From NCBI RefSeq assembly GCF_008254045.1, contig NZ_CP042425.1:8632163-8696162 (forward strand): 64,000 bases of DNA, read 5' to 3'. This stretch comes from Limnoglobus roseus. GTDB taxonomy: Bacteria; Planctomycetota; Planctomycetia; Gemmatales; Gemmataceae. Position numbers and translations under genes: made by a program. Below the pieces are notes generated by a model, which saw nothing but the letters and a program-made list of their open reading frames with translations, did not search any database and was not told the origin of the DNA. This document shows positions 52,278 to 60,742 of the stretch, one piece after another; within the stretch, counting starts at the first letter, position 1; each line of letters begins with the position of its first letter.

Positions 52278-52521
52278 GAGGGTGTGGCGCTTTCTGGGGT
52301 CAGGAGGGGCGGCCGTCATCGTACCACCTTGTCGTGACCACCGTCGCATGGTTCCTGTCGCCATCGTCAGAATTCCAGCAGCGTCCGAGGGCTGACGTCC
52401 CCCGGGTTTTCACACGACAGGATCGGACGGTGCGGCTAGACTTGCCGACAGCGACACGGTATGCGCCGCGGGCGTGATGAGGTCCATCGAATTGGGAGGG
52501 TCCGCCATTCCACCCAGCAGG

Positions 52522-52794
52522 ATGAAACGAACGCGGGCTGAGCGACGGGAGCAGTTGGACCGGCTGAGGGCGGCCCGGAACGCCGAGATCGACCGGCTGA
52601 TGATGGTGTACTTCTTCGCGAAGGGCCTGGACCCGACACGGAAGCCGGGCGTGGACGTGGTGGAACTAATCCTGGTCGAAGAATATGGCCCGGCCGAGGT
52701 GCCGGCGAAGGCCGGGCCGGCCGGCGTCACCGGTGACCCCGCGGTCACTTCTCCTTCTTCGGCTCGCCCGTCTTCTCGCCCGGGCCCGGCGTGA
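52522..52794 (+). CDS. small hypothetical protein
   Basis: 90 residues from the ATG at 52522 behind CAGCAGG. Basic helix (RTRAERREQLDRLRAARNAE), then LMMVYFFAKGLDPTRKPGVD and a Pro/Ser tail that overlaps the convergent secreted-protein gene by 50 bases. The first 55 residues look real; family unknown. Confidence 0.45.
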   Translation: MKRTRAERREQLDRLRAARNAEIDRLMMVYFFAKGLDPTRKPGVDVVELILVEEYGPAEVPAKAGPAGVTGDPAVTSPSSARPSSRPGPA

Positions 52795-53332
52795 ACGACT
52801 TAAGGGACCGCATCACCGTCTCCGTCCCGTCCGCCGCCGTCATCACCTTCTTCACCTCGCCGACGCCGGGGGCGTACCACTGGACGATCCGCGCCCCGTC
52901 GGCGGACGCGACCCACGACACCTTCAGGGCCGTGTACGTGCCCGCCCCGACCGTGACCTTTTCCGTCCCGACGAGCGTCCGCTTGCCGCCCGGCACGTCC
53001 CACGAGTCGCCCGCCTTGGCCGTCGCCTTGAGCAGGCACGTCGGCCCGCACTCGCCGCTCGTCGGCCGGGGTTGGGTCAGCCCGGCGGCCGACACGGCGA
53101 CGGACAGGTACGCGATCGCGGCCCCGTCCGACCGCTGGCGGGACACCACCCACTCGCCGTCCTTCTTCTCGACGGCCGACACCTCGAATGCCTCGTCGCC
53201 GTTGTCACCGCGGTCGTACACCCACTTCGCCCCGACGGTGGTCGGGGAGTACAACTTCGCGTCCCCGCCCTTCGGAATCGGGGCGGCGTGGACCGGACAG
53301 GCGGCGAGAAGGACGACGAGCGCGCGGACCAT
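52745..53332 (-). CDS. secreted hypothetical protein, intact member of a two-copy family
   Basis: 195 residues from the ATG at 53330-53332. Signal peptide (RALVVLLAACPVHAAP), beta-rich body: LYSPTTVGAKWVYDRGD, AFEVSAVEKKDGEWVVSR, AKAGDSWDVPGG, then IVQWYAPGVGEVKKVMT. It is a paralogue of 60007-60627 and shows what that gene should encode (its GDSWDVPG aligns with GDT-stop-AFDPEG). Periplasmic; role unknown. C-terminus Lys/Glu-rich. Confidence 0.7.
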   Translation of the reverse strand: MVRALVVLLAACPVHAAPIPKGGDAKLYSPTTVGAKWVYDRGDNGDEAFEVSAVEKKDGEWVVSRQRSDGAAIAYLSVAVSAAGLTQPRPTSGECGPTCLLKATAKAGDSWDVPGGKRTLVGTEKVTVGAGTYTALKVSWVASADGARIVQWYAPGVGEVKKVMTAADGTETVMRSLKSFTPGPGEKTGEPKKEK

Positions 53333-53488
53333 GGCAACCCTCGCGAACGGTGAACTCGAGCGGGTGTCGATCCCTGACGTTAACCCCCCGGACGGGGCGA
53401 GGGCGAGGACGATGTGCGGGCAGCGACGGTTCTGGCCGAGCAAGGGGGCAAAGTCCGGCCGTGCCCGAAGCGATTGGTTCGGCGCGCC

Positions 53489-53821
53489 TTACTTGCTGGG
53501 GTGATCGGTCCGCCGCCGGTCCTCCCCGAACACCTCCACCCGCCGCCACGCTTGGCCCGGCTCCCATCCGTCGGGGAATACACCGAACGTGGAATCCGGC
53601 CGCACACCGATACGGGCAAGGAATGGTTTGAGCCGATCAGCCCAAGCGTGCGGATCTTCGTCGTCCTCCAACTCGTAATCCAGATGGAACCCCGCCTTGC
53701 CGCTGCCCGCCCCACAGTGCTCGTCCGCGGCCCCGAAGAACTCCTCCATCGCCTCTTCCAGATCGGCGCGACCAAGGCCATCCTTCCCGGCCGGGCAGTA
53801 GACGTAAATGCTTGCGGGCAC
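53489..53821 (-). CDS. hypothetical acidic protein
   Basis: 110 residues from a GTG (53819-53821) after GGAGGAG. Strand-rich start (PASIYVYCPAGKDGLGRADL), acidic centre (HLDYELEDDEDPHAWADRLK), then FGVFPDGWEPGQAWRRVEVF. Balanced composition, no export signal. Family not recognised. Confidence 0.6.
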   Translation of the reverse strand: MPASIYVYCPAGKDGLGRADLEEAMEEFFGAADEHCGAGSGKAGFHLDYELEDDEDPHAWADRLKPFLARIGVRPDSTFGVFPDGWEPGQAWRRVEVFGEDRRRTDHPSK

Positions 53822-54225
53822 GTCGCTCCTCCGTACGCCTTGAGACCACCGGCACGACATTGGACCTCACCGATGACCGTGGGTCAAGGCCCTGGGAAGT
53901 GATGTTCGTCTGCACGAACCAACCGAGTTGGCACGATTATAGAGAGAGCCACGGTTCAATCGGGTAGTGTGCTCAAGAGCGGTAAGACGTTCGACCCAAA
54001 CCGGGGGCGTAGAATCGCCACTTGAAAACACGCCACCTTGTATCTTCCCTTCGCATTCGCGGCCACTTTTCCGGGGGCGGTAGGTCGCCCGCTATCCGGC
54101 CCCGAGGCCGTGAACCAGCTTGACCGCCGCCCCCGACCCATCCCGGCTCAAGCCCGAACAGTCACCCGCCCCCGAGGCCGGATTCGCGAGACTGGGCACG
54201 GCCGGGATTTTTCGGAGGAGGGCAC
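53822..54225. other. intergenic region before the IS110 copy
   Basis: About 400 bases without a gene. It probably includes the left end of the IS110-type element, which has no inverted repeats to mark it. No promoter assigned. Confidence 0.4.
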
Positions 54226-55181
54226 ATGGCCGACCCCATCACCGTCGGGATCGACGTGTCGAAGGATTTCCTGGCCGTGGCCGTCCGGCCGGGCGACCGC
54301 TTCCGGGTTCGCAACGATTCGGCCGGCATCGCCGACCTGGTCGCCCGCGTCCGGCGGCTGATCCCGACGCTGGTCGCGCTGGAGGCGACCGGCGGGTACG
54401 AGGCCGACGCCCTGGCGGCCGGAGTTCCGGCCGCCGTCGTCAACCCGCGGCGCGATCGCCGGTTCGCCTCCGGCATCGGCCAGCACGCCAAGACGGACCC
54501 CATCGACGCGGCCGTGCTCGCCCACTTCGCGGCCGTGCTCGCCCACTTCGCGGCCGTCGCCGGCCCGCCCCCGGCCGCCCCGCCGGACGCCGATCGGGCG
54601 CGACGCGCGGCCTTCTGGACCGCCGCCGGCAACTGCTCGGCATGCGGGCGGCCGAGGGCAACCGAGTCCGGCCGGGCCTTCCCGCCGCCATCCGTCGCGG
54701 GATTGAAGCGCACGTGGCCGGGCTGGACGCACAAGCCGACGACATCGATGCCGAGGTGGCCGCCATCGTCCGCCGCACCCCGGCGTGGCGGGAGCGGGAC
54801 CGGCGGCTGCGGTCCATCCCCGGCGTCGGGCCGGTCGTCAGCCGGGCCCTCTCGGCCGACCTGCCGGAGCTCGGCACCCGGCCGCCGGCCAAGCTCGTCG
54901 CCCTGGCCGGGTTGGCCCCGTTCGCCGCCGCTAGCGGCCGGCGGCGGGGCGAGCGGCACATCCGCGGCGGCCGGAGGGAGGTCCGCCGGGCGCTCTACAT
55001 GGGGGCGCTCGCCGTCGCCCGCGTGCCCGGGCCGCTGCGGGACTTCGCCCAGCGGTTGAAGGGCAAAGGGAAGCCGTCGAAGGTGGCGTTGATCGCCGTC
55101 GCCCGCAAGCTGCTGGTGATCGCCAACGCCGTGATCCGCGACGGCCGCGCATGGGACGGAAAAATGGCTACGACGGCCTGA
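54226..55181 (+). mobile_element. IS110-family transposase, broken
   Basis: The first frame (ADPITVGIDVSKDFLAVAVR, VALEATGGYEADALAAG, IGQHAKTDPIDAAVLAH) shows the DEDD catalytic start of IS110 transposases. At about 54590-54640 the frame shifts, and the C-terminal Transposase_20 part (RRLRSIPGVGPVVSRALSAD, LVALAGLAPFAAASGRRRGE, LYMGALAVARVPGPLRDFAQ) continues to 55181. There is also a deletion after GGYE and a 21-base tandem duplication (VLAHFAA twice, near 54513-54560). Several lesions, so it is inactive. Confidence 0.85.
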
Positions 55182-55218
55182 CAACGAACACAGTCGCTGG
55201 TTCGGCGTCTTGGATGAC

Positions 55219-55560
55219 TCACCCGCGGCCGCCGGCCAAGCGGTCCTGCAGCACCTGCAACTCCTCCCGCACCCGGTCCAAGTGGTGGTCGGGCAGGTCC
55301 AGTTCGTCCTCCCGGTCGACCATCTCCTGCAGCTTGGACGCCGCCAGCTCCAGGACGGCCCGGCGATCCCCGGGCCAGACGGTCCCCCGGGCCAGGGCCA
55401 CCACCAGGTACGCCGCCGCCCGAACCGTCTCCGCGTCCTCGGCAACATCCCGCCGCAGCGCCCCATCGACCCGCAGGACGAAGCCGGTCTGCTCGAACAG
55501 GTCGTCGTACCACTCCGAGGCGGTGTCGTTGGCCCACGGCTCCGGTCCCCAACTGCCCAC
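55219..55560 (-). CDS. DUF4259-like protein
   Basis: 113 residues from a GTG at 55558-55560. The opening GSWGPEPWANDTASEWYDDL is the DUF4259 signature, followed by helices (ETVRAAAYLVVALARGTVWP; LELAASKLQEMVDREDEL). Cytoplasmic, normal length. Function unknown. It lies just after the IS110 relic. Confidence 0.75.
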   Translation of the reverse strand: MGSWGPEPWANDTASEWYDDLFEQTGFVLRVDGALRRDVAEDAETVRAAAYLVVALARGTVWPGDRRAVLELAASKLQEMVDREDELDLPDHHLDRVREELQVLQDRLAGGRG

Positions 55561-55728
55561 CCGCGATCCCTTCGCCGCCGAACTTGTAATTCTCTCACCT
55601 CATGTCGGAGTATACTCACAAACGAAACGACCGGCCCAACGCTATCCACCACGCTTTCGCGGCTGTTCTTGCCGATGCCCGGCCATAGCACTCTTATCGA
55701 TGGGCGCGGTTTCTGAGTGGGCAGCCGG

Positions 55729-55926
55729 TCAGTCCGCTCCATCGTCGCCCGCCGGCATCTTCACCTGCTCCCGCCGCTTCTTCTCTTCGACCATCGCGTC
55801 GGCGATCGCGTACGCCTCTTTGGCCAAGAGGTGGGTTGGTGCCGTCCGGATCTTCTCCACGGCCGGCCCGCTCAGCAGCCCCTGCATCGCCCGGGCCGCC
55901 AGTTCGTCGATCTGCGACATCGTCAT
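55729..55926 (-). CDS. small helical hypothetical protein
   Basis: 65 residues: SQIDELAARAMQGLLSGPAV, then LAKEAYAIADAMVEEKKRRE. It is similar to the protein at 56666-56875 (AYAIA.AM motif). Probably a small phage-type or adaptor protein; no family named with confidence. Confidence 0.5.
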   Translation of the reverse strand: MTMSQIDELAARAMQGLLSGPAVEKIRTAPTHLLAKEAYAIADAMVEEKKRREQVKMPAGDDGAD

Positions 55927-55982
55927 GGTCGGTCCCCGTGTGCGGAGTGTGACGGCCGAAGGAGGCCGATCTCGTAGCGTTA

Positions 55983-56265
55983 CCCGCCGGCCGCTCGGAA
56001 CACGGCCTCGAACTCGGCCCAGTCGATCACGCCGTCGCGGTTCGCGTCCACCGCCTCAATGATCCCGTTCGCCCACGCCCACCGCGTCAGGCCACTACCG
56101 ATCCCCGCGTCCGCCAGCAACGCCTTCAACTCGTCCTTGCTGACCACCCCGGTCCCCGTTCCCGTCGTAGTGGGCGAACGCCGCCCGGTAGTCCCCGCCG
56201 AACCGGGTCGCGACCAAGGCCGTGACCTTCTCGTCCAGTTCCCACCGGTTCTCTTTGCTCGCCAT
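55983..56265 (-). pseudogene. EF-hand protein, copy 3, frameshifted
   Basis: Begins like copy 2 (WELDEKVTALVATRFGGDYR, AAFAHYDGNGD), then an extra C at about 56152-56155 shifts the frame so that translation reads GGQQGRVEG and stops. The remainder (SKDELKALLADAGIGSGL, DANRDGVIDWAEFEAVFR) is intact in the shifted frame to the stop at about 55983. One inserted base explains the damage. Confidence 0.8.
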
Positions 56266-56320
56266 AACTCCCCCTCGCTATTCGTTCGCTGACGGTGTCC
56301 CGATCACGGGCTAGTTGAAC

Positions 56321-56500
56321 CTAGGCCGCGGCCCCTTCGATCGCCCGGAACCGCCCCCACCGGCGGCTGCACCCCCGGCAGCACCGGTGCTCGTGGCGCA
56401 CGACCCCGAAGGAGCCCCACTCGTTGGCGTGCTGGGTGTACCAGTGGAACCGGTGAAAGACAACGCACGCCAGGAGGTGAATCGCTCGTATGGCGATGAT
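56321..56500 (-). pseudogene. small zinc-ribbon-like protein without a start codon
   Basis: The frame IHLLACVVFHRFHWYTQHAN, then HRCCRGCSRRWGRFRAIEG ends with TAG at 56321-56323. It parallels the protein at 59777-59944 (LLHRLVCSSFHRRRW ... CERCGRKWTRVR). No ATG, GTG or TTG follows the stop at 56501, so the 5' end appears lost. Confidence 0.4.
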
Positions 56501-56665
56501 CTACCCCAATCGACCGATTTGTAAGTGCACGGGCGAAAGAGCCATGACCGGCGGGGGACGTTCAGGCGGACGCTCCGCCCCCTGTGTCGGTCGCCAGATC
56601 GACGACCGAGTACTCGTCGCCCGCCGTGACGTCGGCGTGCTGGCGTTCGGATCGCGAGAGTACGG

Positions 56666-56875
56666 TCAAGCACTGCGGGGAAACGTGGCGAGCGGAGGCG
56701 TCCCCGGCGAAGCGTCCGTCCCGGTGTGGTCTCGCATGGCCGCGGCAATCGCGTACGCATCGGCCGCCAGCTTTCCGGGGTGCTGACGGTAGTAAACGGA
56801 CTGTACCCCGGTGAGCAGTGCGCTCATGGCCGCGATCGCCGTGAGGTCGAGGGTAGAAGGGACCGTGACGGTCAT
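56666..56875 (-). CDS. small helical hypothetical protein, relative of 55729-55926
   Basis: 69 residues: TLDLTAIAAMSALLTGVQSV, then HPGKLAADAYAIAAAMRDHT and a Pro/Thr tail. It shares the LL.G...PxxLA..AYAIA.AM pattern with its neighbour. Unknown function. Confidence 0.45.
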   Translation of the reverse strand: MTVTVPSTLDLTAIAAMSALLTGVQSVYYRQHPGKLAADAYAIAAAMRDHTGTDASPGTPPLATFPRSA

Positions 56876-57539
56876 GTGGCTTATCCGGTGTTGGAACGTA
56901 GATGTTCTGCGGCCGGGCTATGTCGGACTTGAAACGCAGATCAGCGGGCGAAGTGCGAGCCGCCGACGTCTTGATTGTCCCAGAAGCGAGAGGCCGCCGC
57001 CATACAATTAAAGCATCTAATAAATATCGAATTATTCTCCTCGCCATGTACGCTCAGGCGGAGCGACGCGCGAATGCGTCGCCCCACGTCTGTCCGGGAA
57101 ACAAGTCCATAGCCTCGTGTATCTGCGACGTGTGCCACTCGCGCGATCCCCCGCGATCCCTTGGGGTGGAAAACGTTCGACGCCGGATCAGAGGACCGCA
57201 GCGTTACACCACGCAATGACGCGGCCGCTCGACATGAACGTGATGAGCCGGCACCGGATGAGTAGACAGAGTTCGCATTGGCCGTGTGCATCCGCGATTG
57301 TCCGGTGAGCGGGTGGTGGTGGTGAATCATCCCTCCCGGAAGTCGGGTGGCGGGAGGGGGGCGCGTGCGTCTACGTCTGCCCGCAGACAGGGCACAAGTT
57401 GGCTCTGCTGATCGACGCCCCGATGGAGCGGGCGAAGTACGCCCCGCAAGCGGCGGGCAACTCACGCCGGGCGGGAAGATCGCCTGTCGAAGCGGATTTG
57501 CGTACGGGGCACAGGCTGCGATTCACCCCCGCGCAGCGG
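56876..57539. other. non-coding region
   Basis: About 660 bases with no supported gene; a short AT-richer stretch at 57000-57040 may include a promoter. Frames here are Arg/Ser-rich. Confidence 0.4.
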
Positions 57540-57642
57540 TCACACGTCCAGCGCGGCCAGCAGTTCTGCCGTGTCCACCGGTTTCAGGAAGAAGTGTTCC
57601 GACTTGCCTTCCGCACGGTGTTGCTTCGTCTCCTCGACCCGA
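57540..57642 (-). pseudogene. receiver-domain C-terminal remnant
   Basis: The minus strand reads EGKSEHFFLKPVDTAELLAA LDV and TGA (57540-57542), the end of a receiver with its switch Lys. The upstream part of the domain is absent. It lies 90 bases before the second GAF-receiver block. Confidence 0.6.
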
Positions 57643-57749
57643 CCCCGCGCTCCCGGTCAACGGGCGGGACGGGGAACGGCGGCGCGGGGAATGATATGGG
57701 GTGTTACCGCGTTGGCCAGTTTTGGCCGGTAGCATAGGATGTCGGCACC

Positions 57750-58208
57750 ATGGCCGACGCCCCCGCCGCTCGCCTGGAAGCCGTCCTCCGGACCGGGGGC
57801 GTTCGCGCCGCCCTGGTCCACCTCAGCGGCCTCAGTGGGCACCGCTTCACGGCCCTGTACCGGTTCGCCGGGTCGCACGCCCGGAACCTGTACTTCTACG
57901 ACCGGGAGAATCCGGGCGTGGACCGGGGCGACGACTACCCGGTCGAGGTGACGTACTGCGTGTACGTCCGGGAGAGCGGCCGGCCGTTCCTGATCGAGGA
58001 CGCCCCGGCCGACGAGCGGGTGATGGGCCACGGGTCGCAGCACGCCGTGCGAGCGTACTGCGGGGTGCCCCTGTACGACCGGAACGGGACCGTCGTCGGC
58101 ACCCTCTGCCACTTCGACACCCAGCCCGTGGCCGTCCCGCCCGGCACGGCCGAAGTCATGGGCCACCTGTCCCGTTTGTTGCAAACGACCGCCACCGGTC
58201 CGGCGTGA
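57750..58208 (+). CDS. GAF-domain protein, copy 2
   Basis: 152 residues, differing from copy 1 at only about three positions (A for T at 2, A for V at 11, S for N near 26). The same convergent layout with a receiver gene. Near-identity of DNA across the whole gene, compared with a diverged receiver beside it, implies recent conversion. Confidence 0.82.
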   Translation: MADAPAARLEAVLRTGGVRAALVHLSGLSGHRFTALYRFAGSHARNLYFYDRENPGVDRGDDYPVEVTYCVYVRESGRPFLIEDAPADERVMGHGSQHAVRAYCGVPLYDRNGTVVGTLCHFDTQPVAVPPGTAEVMGHLSRLLQTTATGPA

Positions 58209-58233
58209 ACCGTCGATGACTTCGGCCCCCCGT

Positions 58234-58644
58234 CTACGGATCGCAGACGGGAAGGGTTCCGGGGTTCGCGGGATCGCTCGCGTCTTCCCCCTTGAGGACG
58301 GAGACCAACCGATCGGGGTCGACCGGCTTGACGAGGTGGCCGTCGAACCCCGCGTTCTTGGTGGCCATTTTGCTGCCCACGTCCCACATGGCCGTCACGA
58401 CGATGACCCGCACCGGGCCGGGGAGTTCCGCCCGGAGTCGGCGGCCGAGTTTGACGCCGTTCATGCCCGGCATGGACAGGTCCAAGAGGCACACGTCGGG
58501 GTGGAACTCCGCGGCCACCCGGAGCGCGGTGTCGCCGTCATGGCAGGCGCGGGCGTCGAACCCTTCGAGTGCGAGCATCTCGGCCGTCGAGACGGCGGCG
58601 TCTTGGTTGTCATCGACGCACAAGACGCGGAGGGGACAGTTCAT
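58234..58644 (-). CDS. stand-alone receiver protein, copy 2 of the GAF-linked pair
   Basis: 136 residues. LRVLCVDDNQDAAVSTAEML, phospho-Asp in VCLLDLSMPGMNG, Thr in IVVTAMWDVG, Lys in HLVKPVDPDRL. Complete receiver, no output. It has diverged from 37657-38109 in the middle but is the same at the C-terminus (GEDASDPANPGTLPVCDP). Confidence 0.86.
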   Translation of the reverse strand: MNCPLRVLCVDDNQDAAVSTAEMLALEGFDARACHDGDTALRVAAEFHPDVCLLDLSMPGMNGVKLGRRLRAELPGPVRVIVVTAMWDVGSKMATKNAGFDGHLVKPVDPDRLVSVLKGEDASDPANPGTLPVCDP

Positions 58645-58737
58645 CGGTGATACTCGCGGTGAGAAGGGTAAGGCCGCGAGAATCGAGCATTTGCCGTACC
58701 GTCGTGCGGGCGACCGACCGGATAGGCGTAACTCGGC

Positions 58738-58820
58738 CTACTGTCGCCACAGGTCGCGGAGCAGGGCGTTGCGTTCGTCCGGCCTTCGGTCCTCTCGCCC
58801 GTTCGTCGCCGCTTGTCGCA
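58738..58820 (-). pseudogene. 3' end of the small basic gene (copy of 38162-38338)
   Basis: MRQAATNGREDRRPDERNAL then LRDLWRQ and stop, the same as the last 27 codons of the gene at 38162-38338. The 5' half is missing; the frame runs instead into the next broken gene. Confidence 0.6.
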
Positions 58821-58835
58821 TCAGGACGCTGTTTA

Positions 58836-59057
58836 GACCGTGTGGAGTTTCAGATGCGGGCGACGTGCGGCCGGCGGAACCTTCGGCCATCGCTGCGGGT
58901 CGAACGTGACCTTGATGCCGGCCGCGGCGAGCCAGTCCCGCGGGAACGACTCCAGCGTCCGGTCGCCGCGCTGACGGGCCGCGATTAGGAAGTAGAACAA
59001 GAACGGCGGGTCCGCCGGGTTGGGGATCGGGTAGCGTGGTCGGTGCGGTGTCCATGT
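58836..59057 (-). pseudogene. hypothetical protein with a one-base frameshift
   Basis: ATG at 59055-59057 behind AGGAGGG starts DTAPTTLPDP. The coding signal then continues one frame over: NPADPPFLFYFLIAARQRGD, RTLESFPRDWLAAAGIKVTF, DPQRWPKVPPAARRPHLKLH, stop near 58836. A single lost base near 59025 would rejoin them. The first of two palindromes lies 22 bases upstream of the start. Confidence 0.55.
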
Positions 59058-59078
59058 CGGCCCTCCTACCCAATCCCG

Positions 59079-59201
59079 CCGACTTTCTCAAAACGTGAGA
59101 AAGTCGGTCGGGGCACGAGGAGGACGACGCCGTAAACGATGAACGGGAAAGGAAATGAATATCCGTACAATTTGACTCGGGACTTTCTCAAATGAGAAAG
59201 T
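59079..59201. promoter_or_regulatory. pair of operator-like palindromes flanking an AT-richer promoter region
   Basis: GACTTTCTCA...TGAGAAAGTC occurs at 59081-59105 (5-base spacer, extended by CC/GG to 12-bp arms) and at 59180-59201 (2-base spacer). The 75 bases between are AT-richer than average and include TTGACT near 59171. The sites lie upstream of the minus-strand gene at 58836 and of plus-strand sequence, so they look like a repressor's sites on divergent promoters. Confidence 0.7.
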
Positions 59202-59310
59202 CAGGCCGATTCACGCTCCGGTTGGCGGTGGCGTTTCGCCCGGTCTCGCCGCTCGGCCTCACGGAGTTCCTTCAACGCTCAGCCGCCGGCCGCGGCGAAG
59301 GCGGCCCCGA

Positions 59311-59565
59311 CGTTGGAGTACGGCGAACTGTCGTCGGCCGGGCGAGATACCGGGGGTGCGGGGGAGTACGGCGGCGGGGACCGTGGAGAGCGACGGGTGG
59401 GGCAAGTTGGCCGAGGCCCTGAAGGCCCCGGAGGCGGATAAAGGGAGAGCCCGCGTCCGGCTGCCGAACCGGATTGGCGAACACGGTTGGGAGTTGGTCG
59501 CCGAGCACTGGCCGGCCGAGCGGGGCCTAACGGCCACCTGGGCGTTCCGTCGGAAGGTCGACTAG
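59311..59565 (+). pseudogene. DUF4177-like small protein, frameshifted
   Basis: The second part (GTVESDGWGKLAEALKAPEA, then LPNRIGEHGWELVAEHWPAE and TATWAFRRKVD) carries the GEHGWELV motif of DUF4177-like proteins and ends with TAG. The expected N-terminal strand (LEYGELSS, about 59311-59335) lies in another frame, so a slip near 59340-59370 separates them. It is downstream of the palindrome pair. Confidence 0.5.
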
Positions 59566-59776
59566 ATCGCCAGACGGCGGGTGCCGCGAGGAAGGAACTC
59601 CACGCCCTTCTCGCCCGGCGTCGTGGTGAACGGCCACGCGGCGAGGCGGCGATGAACAACGCCCAGGACGATGGTGTCTGCCGATCGGGTGCGTGGGTGC
59701 GTGTCGCAAACCGCTCGCGTGGTTTGAAACGGCAGCTGCCGTGAGAACCGAAAAGCCCGTGGCCAGTTCGGTCACA

Positions 59777-59944
59777 TCAGCGGCCCTTCCGGGCGTGTCG
59801 CACCCGTGTCCATTTCCGCCCGCACCGCTCGCACTGCCGCGACTCTCGCCGCCACTCGCCGGAGTAGTCCAGGTTGGTCGCCCGAAGGGTGAGCCACCGG
59901 CGGCGGTGGAAGGACGAGCAAACCAGACGGTGAAGCAGGGTCAC
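59777..59944 (-). CDS. small zinc-ribbon-like protein
   Basis: 55 residues from a GTG (59942-59944). VTLLHRLVCSSFHRRRWLTL, then SRQCERCGRKWTRVRHARKG. A CxxC pair in a basic protein suggests a minimal zinc knuckle. Related to the startless frame at 56321-56500. Start not strongly supported. Confidence 0.5.
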   Translation of the reverse strand: MTLLHRLVCSSFHRRRWLTLRATNLDYSGEWRRESRQCERCGRKWTRVRHARKGR

Positions 59945-60006
59945 GGAGACGACCGCCGATCGGAGTTGGCGTGACGGTGGGTAGGGAAAGGGCGGCCCGG
60001 GCGACG

Positions 60007-60627
60007 TCACCGGCCGGGGATGAAAGATTTGAGAACCGTGGTTCGTTCCCGGCTGCCGAAGTTGGTCACCGCTTTTACGACGCCGATCCCGGGGGCATAC
60101 CACGTCGTCCCGGTGAACGGAGGCCCCGCCGCCCGGCTCGAATCGACCGGGATGGCCTGAAAGGTTCCCGCCGGAAGTTCGACGGTTTCTTCTTCGCGCG
60201 CCGTGTAGGTGATGGAGAGGTTCGGGATGACGAACGCGCGGTTCGGCCCTTCGGGGTCAAACGCCTAGGTGTCACCGACTTTCGCCGGAAGCACCAAGCA
60301 CCGGTGCGCAGCCGTCACGTCCTTGCCCCCGCGGGCGACAAGCGTAACGCCGCTTCCCGACACGAGGTACGTGGTGTCGGTCCCGAGGGGGTTGGAAGAA
60401 ATACCGTCATCCATTTCCGTGACCCGCCAGCCGCCGTCCTTCTCGACCACCCCTGTGACCGTAGACCGTTCCTCGATCGTATTCCCGCCGGCCGTGGCGG
60501 CGTACACCCGTTGCGCCCCGACCTTCGTCGGGAAATACAAGGCCGTGACGCCCGCCACGGCCTTCGGTGGCGGTTCGGCGGCGGTGAGTTGGGCGGTTAG
60601 CATGAGCAGAACGAAGGCGCGGTCCAT
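60007..60627 (-). pseudogene. secreted protein, amber-interrupted paralogue of 52745-53332
   Basis: From the ATG at 60625-60627: signal peptide (DRAFVLLMLTAQLTAAEP), then LYFPTKVGAQRVYAATAGGN, VVEKDGGWRVTEMDDG and CLVLPAKVGDT. A TAG at 60265-60267 (codon 121) follows, then AFDPEGPNRAFVIPN, ELPAGTFQAIPVDSS, TTWYAPGIGVVKAV to a TGA at 60007. In the intact paralogue the aligned codon is Trp (AKAGDSWDVPG), so TGG became TAG. Confidence 0.85.
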
Positions 60628-60742
60628 GGCAATTCTCGCAAAGTAGGGAGCAGGAGGCGAGGCCCGACCGTGCCCGCAAGTGATCCCGAGGGCAACTGAG
60701 ACATGCGGTGCGCATCCACGTCGTCCGCCCATGGCCGGACAG

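Larger units (their letters stand above)
57735..58828 (+). repeat. GAF-receiver block, copy 2
   Basis: Duplicate of 37159-38260. It ends abruptly at about 58828, inside the small basic gene (only its last 27 codons remain), where unrelated DNA begins; that marks one recombination boundary. Confidence 0.8.

Noticed and set aside
57399..57737. 112-codon plus-strand ORF before the second GAF gene
   Set aside because: It covers a receiver tail on the opposite strand and ends in low-complexity Thr/Gly/Arg; a shadow.
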